Assembly: GCF_000154705.2 (NCBI RefSeq)
Contig: NZ_CM002917.1
Coordinates: 1,754,461 to 1,818,460 of the forward strand
Direction: 5' to 3'
Source: Hoeflea phototrophica DFL-43
GTDB taxonomy: Bacteria > Pseudomonadota > Alphaproteobacteria > Rhizobiales > Rhizobiaceae
Length of the DNA stretch: 64,000 nt
Under the pieces are notes generated by a model. The model had not been told where the DNA came from, ran no database searches, and saw nothing but the letters and a program-made list of their open reading frames with translations. The position numbers and the translations under genes were made by a program. Within the stretch, counting starts at the first letter, position 1. Every line of letters begins with the position of its first letter. Shown in pieces: positions 27,444 through 37,087 of the stretch.

Positions 27444-27735
27444 TGTGCTCTCCTGTGTTGCAAGAGCCAGTGCTTAGTCAGGTTGAAACGACCCCGACAC
27501 CCGATTTGGGCACCCGAAACCAGCCGTTTTGGGATTTGCCGACTTGAGGATTTGGCTGCACGAGATGTGAGCCAAAGCTGATTGTCAGAGGTTTGTCTGC
27601 ATGGAGTCGACTGCTGAATGCAGGCTCATTGTTCAGTTTTTGTGAACGAATTTAAGCCAAATGGCAGGCTTTCGAGCATCTCGGGGTTTTGCCATATACG
27701 GAGTCGACAACCCGCTGAGCGTCAAGGACACTGAT

Positions 27736-28695
27736 ATGGACCCCTCATTTGATATGACCCGCCGCGCCGCGCTGCATTTTCTTGCAGCCGCGCCGGTTCT
27801 GGCCAATAGCGTGACAGCCGGAGCCGCACCCGTGGCGCCGTCCTATGCGGTCACCACGCCGATCCACATCCATTCACTGTCGTTGCGGGTTCGCGATCTC
27901 GAGAAGATGACCTATTTCTACAACGCGGTCATCGGTCTTGATGTTCTGAGCGCCGAGCCTGGACAGACAACCTTGGGCAAGGATGGAAAAACGCTTGTCA
28001 CGCTCATCCGCCGCCCGGATGACGAAGTCGACGATCCAACCACCGCCGGTCTGTACCACACAGCATTTCTGATGCCGTCCCGCGCGGATCTGGGGCGCTG
28101 GCTGATCATGGCCTATATGAATGGCGTGCCTTTCACCGGCTTTTCCGATCACAGGGTCTCCGAGGCGCTCTATCTCAACGATCCGGAAGGCAACGGCATC
28201 GAGGTCTATGCCGACCGTCCGCACCAGGGTTGGGAATGGCGCGATGACCGGATCATCATGGGCAGCTATCAGCTCGATCTCGACAATCTGGTGGAAGGCC
28301 TGCCCCATGACGGGGACTTGCCCTACAGCGCGCCCAGCGGCTTTCGCATCGGCCATGTCCACATGCGGGTTGGCGATACGCAGCTGGCCCAGGATTTCTA
28401 TGTCAAAGCCACCGGCCTTGATCTGACCGCCCTGATCCGCGACGACAGCGCCGCCTTTTTCTCCAATGGCCGGTATCACCACCACATCGGGGCGAATATC
28501 TGGCACAGCCGCAATGCCGGCCAGCGCCCGCAGAACATGTCGGGGCTGGAAGATGCCGCCTTTTCCATCCAGCCCGGCCTGATGGACGGCTTGCGCCAAA
28601 GGCTGAAAACCCATGGCTCCGACATTGCGGAATCCGGCAACACAATCGAGACCCTTGACCCCTGGGGCACGAAAATCCGCTTTATCGCCAGCTGA
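27736..28695 (+). CDS. Exported VOC-family extradiol dioxygenase-like protein
   Basis: 319-residue two-domain vicinal-oxygen-chelate protein resembling the CatE/BphC-like extradiol dioxygenases. Domain one includes HIHSLSLRVRDLEKMTYFYN and GLYHTAF, and the acidic site NGIEVYAD. Domain two includes GHVHMRVGDTQLAQDFY and HHHIGANIW and ends TLDPWGTKIRF. The His-His-Glu triad of the family looks available, so metal binding is plausible. Unusually, the N-terminus DMTRRAALHFLAAAPVLANS looks like a twin-arginine signal ending at GAA, so the protein may be exported. Start 27736 (GTCAAGGAC ribosome site) gives this signal; the longer frame to 27661 does not resemble the family. Confidence 0.85.
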   Translation: MDPSFDMTRRAALHFLAAAPVLANSVTAGAAPVAPSYAVTTPIHIHSLSLRVRDLEKMTYFYNAVIGLDVLSAEPGQTTLGKDGKTLVTLIRRPDDEVDDPTTAGLYHTAFLMPSRADLGRWLIMAYMNGVPFTGFSDHRVSEALYLNDPEGNGIEVYADRPHQGWEWRDDRIIMGSYQLDLDNLVEGLPHDGDLPYSAPSGFRIGHVHMRVGDTQLAQDFYVKATGLDLTALIRDDSAAFFSNGRYHHHIGANIWHSRNAGQRPQNMSGLEDAAFSIQPGLMDGLRQRLKTHGSDIAESGNTIETLDPWGTKIRFIAS

Positions 28696-28807
28696 TCAAC
28701 TGGCCCTCCTGGGGGCTTGCTGATGCTCTCAGTGGGACTGGACGGCATGCCGGGGCCAGCGCGCAAACCTGTTTTGAAAGGAAGCATCGGCCCCGGAAGG
28801 CTTGTGG

Positions 28808-30079
28808 CTACTCATCCAGCGCCTGCTGCGCACTGGCGACCACACGGTCCAGGAACTCCGTCTCGCGCTCGGCAATCCGGCACTCTTCGGCTTCGATGTA
28901 ATTGCGGCTGATCGGGGCTGTGTCGCGTTCGCGTGCGATCTGCAGCTGGAACACATTGCTTGAACCCTGCAGGAACACGCATTCAGCAATTGAGAGATAG
29001 AGTTCCCACATCCGGCAGAAGCGTTCGTCCATGATCTCGACGGCCTTGTCCCGGTTTGCCAGAAACCGTTCGCGCCACTGCGCCAGCGTATAGCCGTAGT
29101 GGCAGCGCCAGATCTCGCAATCGAGCAGCCACAGCCCTGTTGGCTCGATGGCCGCGACCGTTTCCGACAGGGCCGGCGAATAGCCGCCGGGGAAAATGTA
29201 CTTTCGCAGGAACGGACCGGTGACCCCCGGAGGTGATTTGGTGGAGATCGAGTGGATCAACGCCAGACCCTCCGGCCCAAGCCGGTCGCGAACATTGAGA
29301 AAATAGGCGCCCAGATGCGGCGCTCCGACATGTTCCAGCATGCCCACCGAAACCACGCGGTCGAACTTTTCCGTGACCTCTCGGTAGTCGATCAGCTCGA
29401 ACCTGACCCGGTCGCTGACCCCGAGAATCTCCGCCCGGCGCCGCGCCACGGCCAGTTGCCGCTCCGACAGCGTCACGCCCACCACCTCGACATCGGCAAC
29501 ATGGGCAAGATAGAGCGCCATTCCGCCCCAGCCGCAGCCGATATCGAGCACCCGCTGACCATCCTTCAGGCACAGTTTTGCGGCGATATGGCGCTTCTTG
29601 AGGGTCTGCGCATCCTCGATGGTTTCCGGGCCATCGGGGAAATAGGCGCAGGAATATTGCATGTCCCGGTCGAGAAACAGCCGGTAGAGATCCTCGCCGA
29701 TGTCGTAATGCGCCTTCACATTGGCGCGCGAGCGCGACAGCACGTTGTTTTGCTGGAACCGGCGGACCTTGCGCGACAGCCCGCGCCAGAAGATCTGGCT
29801 CGGGGAGAGGTCGAAATGCCTTTTGTTGGCATAAAACACCTGGATCAGGTCATGGATGCTGCCGCGATCGACCACCAGATGGCCGTCCATATAGGCTTCT
29901 GCCGCATTCAGCTCCGGATTGAGCAGGATCTTCAGAGCCGCCGAGGAGGAGGTGAAGCGGATCGCCGCCTCCGGCCCCGGTTCCTGGCCCCCGAATTCAC
30001 GAGTGACACCCTTGGCGTCGACCACGGTGAGGCGGCCCTTCTTGATGGCTTTGTCGAGCAATCCGTAAAGTGAAAACAT
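28808..30079 (-). CDS. cfa: Cyclopropane-fatty-acyl-phospholipid synthase
   Basis: Peripheral membrane SAM-dependent enzyme that cyclopropanates the double bonds of membrane phospholipid acyl chains. The 423-residue length is right. The SAM-binding motif is VLDIGCGWGGMALYLA (about residues 179-194). Conserved lipid-site blocks include AHYDIGEDLYRLFLD, SCAYF and GMLEHVG, and the C-terminal FLRKYIFPGG and GSSNVFQLQI. Flanked by the VOC gene (convergent) and purN. A paralogue lies at 38751; the two may act on different lipids or conditions. Confidence 0.96.
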   Translation of the reverse strand: MFSLYGLLDKAIKKGRLTVVDAKGVTREFGGQEPGPEAAIRFTSSSAALKILLNPELNAAEAYMDGHLVVDRGSIHDLIQVFYANKRHFDLSPSQIFWRGLSRKVRRFQQNNVLSRSRANVKAHYDIGEDLYRLFLDRDMQYSCAYFPDGPETIEDAQTLKKRHIAAKLCLKDGQRVLDIGCGWGGMALYLAHVADVEVVGVTLSERQLAVARRRAEILGVSDRVRFELIDYREVTEKFDRVVSVGMLEHVGAPHLGAYFLNVRDRLGPEGLALIHSISTKSPPGVTGPFLRKYIFPGGYSPALSETVAAIEPTGLWLLDCEIWRCHYGYTLAQWRERFLANRDKAVEIMDERFCRMWELYLSIAECVFLQGSSNVFQLQIARERDTAPISRNYIEAEECRIAERETEFLDRVVASAQQALDE

Positions 30080-30198
30080 CTTGGCCCCGGCTTTTGTTGA
30101 GGCTCAGGATAAGAACAGTGACTTGGATGTCAAAGCATTTGCTTGGATAATCCGTGCTGGTTGCAAAGGTGCCTGTACCGGGGGGCTCAATGCTCCGG

Positions 30199-30822
30199 CT
30201 AAAGGCTGAACTGGCTCCGCCCGTCGCCGGTCATCCGGACCTGGCCGCGCGCCAGCATTGCGAGGGCCTGCGGGTAGATCCGGTGTTCGGCCTCCAGCAC
30301 ACGCGCGGCGAGCGTATCCGGCGTGTCAGTGTACTCGATGCGGATGCACGCCTGTTCGATGATCGGGCCTTCGTCCATTCCCTCGGTGACGAAGTGCACC
30401 GTACAGCCGTGCACCCGGCATCCGGCAGCCAGGGCCCGCTCATGGGTGGCAAGACCGGGGAAGGCGGGCAGCAGCGAGGGGTGGATGTTGATCATCCGGC
30501 CGGAATAGCGGCGCACGAAGTCACCCGAAAGAATCCGCATGTAGCCCGCAAGCGCAATGATTTGGGCACCCGACGCTTCGATTGCCGCACCCACAGCCGC
30601 CTCGTGTTCGGCCTTGCTGGCAAAGTCCTTGCGCGGGATGGCCTGTGCCGCGATGCCAAACTCGCGGGCGTGGTCCAGCCCTCCCGCATCCGCCTTGTCG
30701 GAAAACACTGCAACGATCCGCGCCGGATAGTTTTCATCCAGCGATGCCGCGATCAGCGCGCCCATATTCGATCCGCGTCCGGAAATCAGAACGGCGACCG
30801 GGGTTTTTGAGCCCGCGTTCAC
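30199..30822 (-). CDS. purN: Phosphoribosylglycinamide formyltransferase
   Basis: Third step of purine synthesis, using 10-formyl-THF. The 207-residue product opens [19 protein letters not shown] and carries the active-site block around [19 protein letters not shown] and [14 protein letters not shown] (catalytic N-H-D set), then [13 protein letters not shown]. Its ATG overlaps the purM stop by 4 bases (30819-30822), so purM-purN is a coupled operon as in many proteobacteria. Confidence 0.97.
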   Translation of the reverse strand: MNAGSKTPVAVLISGRGSNMGALIAASLDENYPARIVAVFSDKADAGGLDHAREFGIAAQAIPRKDFASKAEHEAAVGAAIEASGAQIIALAGYMRILSGDFVRRYSGRMINIHPSLLPAFPGLATHERALAAGCRVHGCTVHFVTEGMDEGPIIEQACIRIEYTDTPDTLAARVLEAEHRIYPQALAMLARGQVRMTGDGRSQFSL

Positions 30823-31889
30823 AGCGCCAATGCGCCCCGGTATGTCACACCGGGTTTGCCGGTTTCGCGAACGCTGAGCTGGCCCAGCCGGACCACGGTT
30901 TCTCCCGCCGATTCGAGTGCGCGGGTGAGGAGCTCCGCGTCGTCAGGGGCTGTCACCAGGACCATCCCGACACCACAATTGAAGGTTCGCAGCATCTCCT
31001 GAGGCTCGACCCCGCCCGTTCTGGCAAGCCATGAGAACACCGGCGGCACTGTCATTGCGCCAAGATCGATGTCCGCGGCCAGGCCCTCCGGCAAGACACG
31101 CGGCAGGTTCTCGGGAAAGCCGCCGCCGGTGATATGGGCAAGCGCCTTGATCGCGCCTGTTTCACGGATCGCCGACAGGATCGGTTTGACGTAGATGCGG
31201 GTCGGTGTCATCAGCGCTTCGCCGAGGCTTTGCGACACGTCAAACGGCGCCGGCGCGTCGTAGCCCAGACCGCTCATCTCGACGATCCGGCGCACCAGCG
31301 AATAGCCGTTTGAGTGCACGCCGGAGGAGGCGAGGCCGAGCAGCACGTCGCCTTCAGCCAGATCGCCCGACGGAAGCAGGTGCCCGCGTTCTGCAGCTCC
31401 CACGGCAAAGCCCGCAAGATCGTAATCGCCGTCGCGGTACATGCCCGGCATTTCCGCCGTCTCGCCGCCAATCAGTGCGCAGCCGGATTCACTGCAGCCC
31501 TTGGCGATACCGCCAACGATGGCAGCCCCCTGATCCGGGTCGAGCTTTCCGGTGGCAAAATAGTCAAGAAAGAACAAGGGCTCCGCGCCCTGAACCACCA
31601 GATCGTTGACGCACATGGCGACCAGATCGATGCCGACCGTGTCGTGGAGGCCCGATTCAATGGCCACCTTGAGCTTGGTTCCGACGCCATCATTGGCGGC
31701 CACCAGCACCGGATCGGTGAAGCCCGCAGCCTTGAGGTCGAACAGTCCGCCAAATCCGCCGATCTCGCCGTCGGCGCCCGGCCTGCGGGTGGCGCGCACC
31801 AGCGGCTTAATGCGGTTGACCATTTCATTGCCGGCATCGATGTCGACACCGGCGTCGGCATAGGTGAGACCATTCTTCAGATCTGCCAT
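30819..31889 (-). CDS. purM: Phosphoribosylformylglycinamidine cyclo-ligase
   Basis: Fifth step of purine synthesis, an ATP-dependent closure to aminoimidazole ribonucleotide. The 356-residue product has the family sequence [45 protein letters not shown], and [11 protein letters not shown]. Start at 31889 with no strong competitor. The divergent CDP-alcohol transferase gene starts 199 bases away, a gene order typical of rhizobia. Confidence 0.98.
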   Translation of the reverse strand: MADLKNGLTYADAGVDIDAGNEMVNRIKPLVRATRRPGADGEIGGFGGLFDLKAAGFTDPVLVAANDGVGTKLKVAIESGLHDTVGIDLVAMCVNDLVVQGAEPLFFLDYFATGKLDPDQGAAIVGGIAKGCSESGCALIGGETAEMPGMYRDGDYDLAGFAVGAAERGHLLPSGDLAEGDVLLGLASSGVHSNGYSLVRRIVEMSGLGYDAPAPFDVSQSLGEALMTPTRIYVKPILSAIRETGAIKALAHITGGGFPENLPRVLPEGLAADIDLGAMTVPPVFSWLARTGGVEPQEMLRTFNCGVGMVLVTAPDDAELLTRALESAGETVVRLGQLSVRETGKPGVTYRGALAL

Positions 31890-32087
31890 CGCGCCACCGC
31901 CTCAGCTTCCCATGGTTTTGAACATGCGCGGGGGATCGCATGTTGCAGCCGTCTCTGCAAGCCAAAGGCGCGGCTGCGGTTCCACAAAGAGCGCAAAAAC
32001 CGGGGACAAACGGCAGTTGCCCGATCCCCGCCCTTGGAATGTGCCCGGGCAATCGCCATATGCGCTCGAGTCAGGAACAAAAGCGCC

Positions 32088-32633
32088 ATGACCCTGCCCA
32101 ACTACATCACCATCGCCCGCTTCATCATGGTGCCGCTGATCATATTTGCCTTGATCAACAGCCATATGATGGTTGCCTTTGTGCTGTTCGTGTTCGCAGG
32201 TCTCTCCGATGGGGTCGATGGCTTCATCGCCCGCCAGTTCAACCAGAGGTCCGAACTTGGGGCCTGGCTTGATCCGATGGCTGACAAATTCATGCTGGTT
32301 GCGGTGTTTCTGATGCTTGGCTGGCTTGGGGCATTGCCGATCTGGCTGGTCCTGCTCGCAGTCTCGCGAGACGGGCTTATTGTTGGCGCGGTGGTTCTCT
32401 CAAGCCTGATGGACAATCCTGTGGAGATGCGGCCGTTGATGGTGTCGAAGGCCAATACAACAGCACAAATCGTCTTGCTGGTGCTGGTTCTGGCGGAACA
32501 CGCGGGCATCGCCCAGTTCACAGCGCTGAGCAACTTGATGATCTATCTCGTCGCGGGCTTGACCATTGCTTCGGCAAGCGCCTATCTCGTCTCCTGGCTC
32601 CGGCACATGGCCAGCGACAGCGAAGCCGGGTAA
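32088..32633 (+). CDS. CDP-alcohol phosphatidyltransferase family protein
   Basis: Integral membrane enzyme of 181 residues, starting at ATG 32088 (MTLPNYITIARFIMVPLI), behind AGGAACAAAAG. The signature DG-x2-AR-x8-G-x3-D-x3-D is present as DGVDGFIARQFNQRSELG then WLDPMADKF. It resembles the second PgsA-like or cardiolipin-pathway transferase of Rhizobiales, but the alcohol acceptor is not identifiable. An upstream in-frame extension of the frame (to 31314) is only the antisense of purM. Followed 41 bases later by the permease, then hdaA. Confidence 0.93.
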   Translation: MTLPNYITIARFIMVPLIIFALINSHMMVAFVLFVFAGLSDGVDGFIARQFNQRSELGAWLDPMADKFMLVAVFLMLGWLGALPIWLVLLAVSRDGLIVGAVVLSSLMDNPVEMRPLMVSKANTTAQIVLLVLVLAEHAGIAQFTALSNLMIYLVAGLTIASASAYLVSWLRHMASDSEAG

Positions 32634-32674
32634 ACTGCGGCAAGGTCGCTCAGGTGTGGCCAAGCGAGGTGACG

Positions 32675-33835
32675 ATGACGACACGGATCGACCAGCGTGC
32701 GCTGCGCAGGCAGATTTTCTTCTGGCTGCTGGCCCTGGGCCTTTTCATTGCATTCCTGATGGTGTTCCGCTCCATTCTGCTGCCCTTCATTGCGGGCATG
32801 GCGCTGGCCTATTTTCTCGACCCTGTGGCTGACTGGTTCGAACGGCGCGGGCTGTCGCGGCTGATGGCCACCATTGTGATCCTGTGCGCCTTTGTGGCTC
32901 TGTTTGCGATCTCGCTGGTCGTCATTATTCCGGTTCTGGTGACACAGGCCGCTGATCTGGGTGGGCGCATTCCGGGCTATATCACGCAACTCCAAGAGCT
33001 CCTGAGCTCTGAGACAACGATCATGCCGGCCTGGTTCAGTGATCAGCTGTCGCAGGTCAAGGAGAGTTTCGCAGCCTTGCTGAAGGAAGGGGCGGGCCTC
33101 ATCGGCACGATCTTCCAGCAGATCTGGAACTCCGGAATGGCGCTGCTCGACATCGCGGCACTGTTCGTGGTCACGCCGGTGGTTGCCTTTTATCTGCTGC
33201 TCGACTGGGACAGGATGATCGAGAGAGTTGACGGCTGGATCCCGCGTGATCATGTCGAGACGGTGCGCGACCTGGCGCGACAGATCAACCAGGCGATTGC
33301 CGGTTTCGTGCGCGGGCAGGGCAGCGTCTGCCTGATCCTGGGCCTGATTTATGCCGTCGGTCTGTCGATTGTCGGACTCAATTTCGGCCTGCTGATCGGC
33401 CTGTTTGCCGGCATCATCAGCTTCATTCCCTATGTCGGGTCGATGGTCGGGCTTGTGCTGGCACTGGTGGTGGCGATCGTTCAGTTCTGGCCGGACTTTA
33501 TCATGATCGGCGCGGTGATCGGTGTCTTCGTGGTCGGTCAGTTCTTCGAAGGCAACATTCTGCAGCCGCGGCTGGTCGGCTCGTCGGTCGGCCTGCACCC
33601 GGTCTGGCTGATGTTTGCCCTGTTTGCCTTTGGTGCGCTGTTCGGCTTTGTCGGGATGCTGATTGCCGTTCCTGCCGCCGCGTCGGTCGGTGTGTTGGTA
33701 CGCTTTGCCCTGTCTCGCTATCTCGACAGTGATCTCTATCACGGCGAGCAGAGACAGCTCAGCCTGGACATGGAACCAGCGTCCGAGGCAGACCAGCCTG
33801 CTGGGTATCAGTCGGATAGACACCGGTCCCAATGA
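32675..33835 (+). CDS. AI-2E family (PerM-like) membrane protein
   Basis: Multi-pass membrane protein of 386 residues from ATG 32675 (GCGAGGTGACG ribosome site). Hydrophobic pair FFWLLALGLFIAFLMVF (residues 14-30) and MALAYFLDPVADWFER, then a long amphipathic region, then FIPYVGSMVGLVLALVVAIV, GNILQPRLVG and SVGLHPVWLMFALFAFG. These are the AI-2E/PerM family blocks. The function is uncertain; family members include sodium/proton or autoinducer exporters. The last 4 bases overlap hdaA, indicating coupled translation. Confidence 0.93.
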   Translation: MTTRIDQRALRRQIFFWLLALGLFIAFLMVFRSILLPFIAGMALAYFLDPVADWFERRGLSRLMATIVILCAFVALFAISLVVIIPVLVTQAADLGGRIPGYITQLQELLSSETTIMPAWFSDQLSQVKESFAALLKEGAGLIGTIFQQIWNSGMALLDIAALFVVTPVVAFYLLLDWDRMIERVDGWIPRDHVETVRDLARQINQAIAGFVRGQGSVCLILGLIYAVGLSIVGLNFGLLIGLFAGIISFIPYVGSMVGLVLALVVAIVQFWPDFIMIGAVIGVFVVGQFFEGNILQPRLVGSSVGLHPVWLMFALFAFGALFGFVGMLIAVPAAASVGVLVRFALSRYLDSDLYHGEQRQLSLDMEPASEADQPAGYQSDRHRSQ

Positions 33836-34539
33836 GTGCCAAACCGCCTCCAGCCCAGCAGTTGCCGCTTGCTTTTGAGCATGATCCGGCCTCGGGCCGC
33901 GACGATCTGATCGTCTCTGAAAGCGTGGGTGGCGCCGTCACCATGATCGACCGCTGGCCGGAATGGCCTTCGCCCGTTGTCATCCTCGCCGGCCCCACAG
34001 GATCAGGCAAATCCCATCTCGCAAGCATCTGGGCGGACCGAACCGGTGCGCACAGGGTCAACCTTGGCGCCCGCGCGAATGAGGCGATCGCGGCCGCAGC
34101 CTCCGGTCCGGTGCTCATCGAGGATGTCGACCGCACGGCCTATGATGAAACCGCATTGTTTCACCTGATCAACGCGGTACGTTCCCATGGCGCCACCGCT
34201 CTGATGACGGCACGCCAGTTCCCCGCCGGCTGGAACGTTGCTCTGCCCGATCTCGCCTCGCGGCTGAAGGCCGCAACAGTGGTCGAGATTGGTGAACCTG
34301 ATGAAGAGCTTCTGGCCCAGGTCATGGTCAAACTCTTTGCCGACCGGCAGCTGAACGTGGATGACCGGATTGTGCGCTGGCTTGTTGCCCGCATGGAGAG
34401 GTCTCTCGCTGCCGTTCGCCATATTGTCGACGGGTTGGACCAACTGGCTCTCGCCCGTGGTTCGAAGATCACGAGGGCGCTTGCCGCCGAGGCGCTTGCG
34501 CGAATGGACCAAGGCTCGCCTGACAGCAAACCGTCATAG
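33832..34539 (+). CDS. hdaA: DnaA-related replication regulator HdaA
   Basis: HdaA works with the beta clamp to promote DnaA ATP hydrolysis and so limits re-initiation. The 235 residues include an N-terminal clamp-binding pentapeptide in QQLPLAF (residues 9-15), then a DnaA-like AAA+ fold. The Walker A GPTGSGKSHL is intact, with the Walker B region PVLIEDVDR, sensor region SRLKAATVVEI and the C-terminal helical lid. The QL-x-LxF clamp motif and absence of a DnaA DNA-binding domain IV identify HdaA rather than DnaA. It overlaps the permease by 4 bases and precedes ppk by 123 bases. Confidence 0.93.
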   Translation: MSAKPPPAQQLPLAFEHDPASGRDDLIVSESVGGAVTMIDRWPEWPSPVVILAGPTGSGKSHLASIWADRTGAHRVNLGARANEAIAAAASGPVLIEDVDRTAYDETALFHLINAVRSHGATALMTARQFPAGWNVALPDLASRLKAATVVEIGEPDEELLAQVMVKLFADRQLNVDDRIVRWLVARMERSLAAVRHIVDGLDQLALARGSKITRALAAEALARMDQGSPDSKPS

Positions 34540-34662
34540 TTCCTTCGTTCTTGTGTTATAGACGAAGCGAAGCATACTGCAGTTCAGCGCATTGGAGCGG
34601 ATCGGCAATCGGTGCTGTAACGCCTTCAAATGCAGCATGCATTGGGCTTTGTGGAGTAGGAC

Positions 34663-36876
34663 ATGGACACGATTGACGCAGCTGGAATCGGCGAATTGAG
34701 GGTCAACCCGGAGACCGATGTGGCGCCCGGTACCGATCTCACCACGAGCCCGGAGCGTTTCGTCAACCGTGAGTTCTCCTGGCTCCAGTTCAATCGCCGG
34801 GTGCTTGAAGAAACACTGAACATCAATCATCCGCTGCTTGAGCGGATCAGGTTCCTGTCGATCTCCGCCGCCAACCTCGACGAGTTCTTCATGGTGCGCG
34901 TCGCCGGTCTCGAAGGGCAGGTGCGTGAAGGCATAACCAACCGCTCACCCGACGGCTTGTCACCCGCCGAACAGCTTGACCGGATTCTCGAGGAGATCGA
35001 CGGTCTCCAGCTGGAGCAACAGGCCTCGCTTGCGATCCTGCAGCAGCATCTGGCCAACGAGAATATTCATTTTGTAAGGCCTTCGGGCTTGGCCGAAGGC
35101 GATATGGCCTGGCTCGAGGACGAATTTCTCCAATCGATCTTTCCGGTTTTGACGCCACTGTCGATTGATCCGGCGCACCCGTTCCCGTTTATCCCAAATC
35201 TCGGCTTCTCGATCTGTCTGCAACTGGCCTCGAAAGCGGCCAACGAGCCCATGACGGCCTTGATCCGTCTTCCGGTGGCGCTCGACCGGTTTCTCAGGCT
35301 TCCCGACCGCGATGGCGCAATCCGCTTCATAACGCTTGAGGACGTGGTTAGCCTGTTCATATCCTCGCTTTACCCGGGTTACGAGGTGCGTGGATCCGGT
35401 ACATTCAGGATCATCCGCGATTCCGATATCGAGGTCGAGGAAGAGGCCGAGGATCTGGTGCGGCTGTTCGAAAGCGCGCTCAAGCGCCGCCGTCGCGGTT
35501 CGGTGATCCGTATCGAGTTCGATTCGGAACTGCCCCAGAGCCTGCGAGAATTCGTTATTCACGAGACCAATGTGCCGGACAACCGTGTCGCAGTGCTGCC
35601 CGGATTGCTGGCGCTCAACACGCTTTCGGAGATCACCAAGGCACCGCGCGACGATCTCAAGTTCGAACCGTACAATGCCCGCTTTCCCGAGCGCATCCGC
35701 GAGCATGCCGGCGACACCCTGGCCGCGATCCGCGAAAAGGATCTGGTAATCCACCATCCCTATGAAAGCTTCGATGCGGTGGTGCAATTCCTGTTTCAGG
35801 CGGCGCGCGACCCCGACGTCTTGGCGATTAAGCAGACGCTCTACCGCACCTCAAATGACAGTCCGATCGTGCGGGCTCTCATTGATGCGGCTGAAGCAGG
35901 CAAATCCGTAACTGCATTGGTGGAGCTCAAGGCGCGGTTTGACGAAGAGGCCAATATTCGCTGGGCGCGCGATCTCGAACGCGCCGGCGTGCAGGTGGTG
36001 TTCGGCTTCCTCGAACTGAAGACCCATGCCAAGATGTCGTTGATCGTGCGCCGTGAAGAGGGGCGGCTGGTGTCCTATTGCCATCTTGGCACTGGCAACT
36101 ACCACCCGGTCACCGCCAAGATCTACACCGATCTGTCCTATTTTACCTGCGATCCCGTGGTGGCGCGTGACGTGGCCCATGTGTTCAATTTCATCACCGG
36201 TTACGGTGAACCCGAGCACTTGAACAAGCTTGCCATTTCCCCGCTTAATCTGCGGGCCCGGATTCTCGAGCATATCGAGGCTGAGATCCAGCACGCCGAG
36301 GCGGGGCGTCCAGCCGCGGTGTGGATGAAAATGAATTCGCTGGTCGATCCGGATATCATTGACGCGCTTTACCGTGCCAGCAACGCGGGCGTGGAGATTG
36401 ATTTGGTGGTCCGCGGTATCTGCTGCCTGAGGCCCCAGGTTCACGGCCTGTCCGAACGCATTCGCGTCAAGTCGATCGTCGGGCGCTTTCTCGAGCATAG
36501 CCGCATCTATTGTTTCGGGAACGGCCATGGCCTGCCGACCGGCGATGCCTTGGTCTACATCAGCTCGGCCGATTTGATGCCGCGCAATCTTGACCGCCGG
36601 GTCGAGACGCTTGTGCCGATCATCAACAAGACCGTGCATGAGCAGGTGCTTTCGCAGATCATGCTCGGCAATGTGATCGACAACCAGCAGAGCTACGAGA
36701 TTCTGCCGGACGGAACCTCGCGCCGGATTGAGCCAGGGCAGGACGAGGAGCCGTTCAATGCTCAGCTTTACTTCATGACCAATCCGAGCCTTTCGGGCCG
36801 GGGAGAATCGCTCAAATCCAATGCGCCCAAACTGATTGCCCACCGGGTTGCCCAATCCACCCAGAGCAATCGCTGA
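34663..36876 (+). CDS. ppk: Polyphosphate kinase 1
   Basis: Reversibly makes inorganic polyphosphate from ATP through phosphohistidines; associated with the inner membrane. The 737-residue product opens with a short acidic extension then [18 protein letters not shown]. The catalytic PLD-like domains include [40 protein letters not shown], and the phosphohistidine segment [12 protein letters not shown]. Domain C2 has [18 protein letters not shown] and [15 protein letters not shown]. The start at 34663 has a GGAGTAGG ribosome site. Followed by ppx after a 211-bp gap, so the two may be an operon. Confidence 0.97.
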   Translation: MDTIDAAGIGELRVNPETDVAPGTDLTTSPERFVNREFSWLQFNRRVLEETLNINHPLLERIRFLSISAANLDEFFMVRVAGLEGQVREGITNRSPDGLSPAEQLDRILEEIDGLQLEQQASLAILQQHLANENIHFVRPSGLAEGDMAWLEDEFLQSIFPVLTPLSIDPAHPFPFIPNLGFSICLQLASKAANEPMTALIRLPVALDRFLRLPDRDGAIRFITLEDVVSLFISSLYPGYEVRGSGTFRIIRDSDIEVEEEAEDLVRLFESALKRRRRGSVIRIEFDSELPQSLREFVIHETNVPDNRVAVLPGLLALNTLSEITKAPRDDLKFEPYNARFPERIREHAGDTLAAIREKDLVIHHPYESFDAVVQFLFQAARDPDVLAIKQTLYRTSNDSPIVRALIDAAEAGKSVTALVELKARFDEEANIRWARDLERAGVQVVFGFLELKTHAKMSLIVRREEGRLVSYCHLGTGNYHPVTAKIYTDLSYFTCDPVVARDVAHVFNFITGYGEPEHLNKLAISPLNLRARILEHIEAEIQHAEAGRPAAVWMKMNSLVDPDIIDALYRASNAGVEIDLVVRGICCLRPQVHGLSERIRVKSIVGRFLEHSRIYCFGNGHGLPTGDALVYISSADLMPRNLDRRVETLVPIINKTVHEQVLSQIMLGNVIDNQQSYEILPDGTSRRIEPGQDEEPFNAQLYFMTNPSLSGRGESLKSNAPKLIAHRVAQSTQSNR

Positions 36877-37087
36877 TTTTTCACGGTTTTGATGGTGAAC
36901 CGGTGACCTGTTTTGCCGGTTCCCAGGCTTTCTGATCCCGATCAAGCTGCTGGTCGGTGCCCATCCATGGAGCATCTATCCAAAGCCAATTCGGCATTGG
37001 CCGAAGTGCGTGCTTGCCAAACCCCTTCAATTTGGGCCAAAGCTCTACGCGCATGAACCGAACGGCCAACAGTGAAATGCTCTGAGC

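Noticed and set aside
28750..28796. Inverted repeat CCGGGGCC ... GGCCCCGG between the VOC and cfa genes
   Set aside because: Loop of 31 bases and no T run; it may be chance in GC-rich DNA.
31314..32087. N-terminal extension of the CDP-alcohol transferase frame
   Set aside because: Overlaps purM antisense and has no family similarity; ATG 32088 has its own ribosome site and matches the family start.
32582..33832. 416-codon minus-strand frame rich in His, Asp and Gln
   Set aside because: Antisense of the AI-2E permease; the composition comes from reading hydrophobic codons backwards.
36881..37069. Possible 62-residue minus-strand ORF between ppk and ppx
   Set aside because: No ribosome site, no motif; more likely untranslated spacer.
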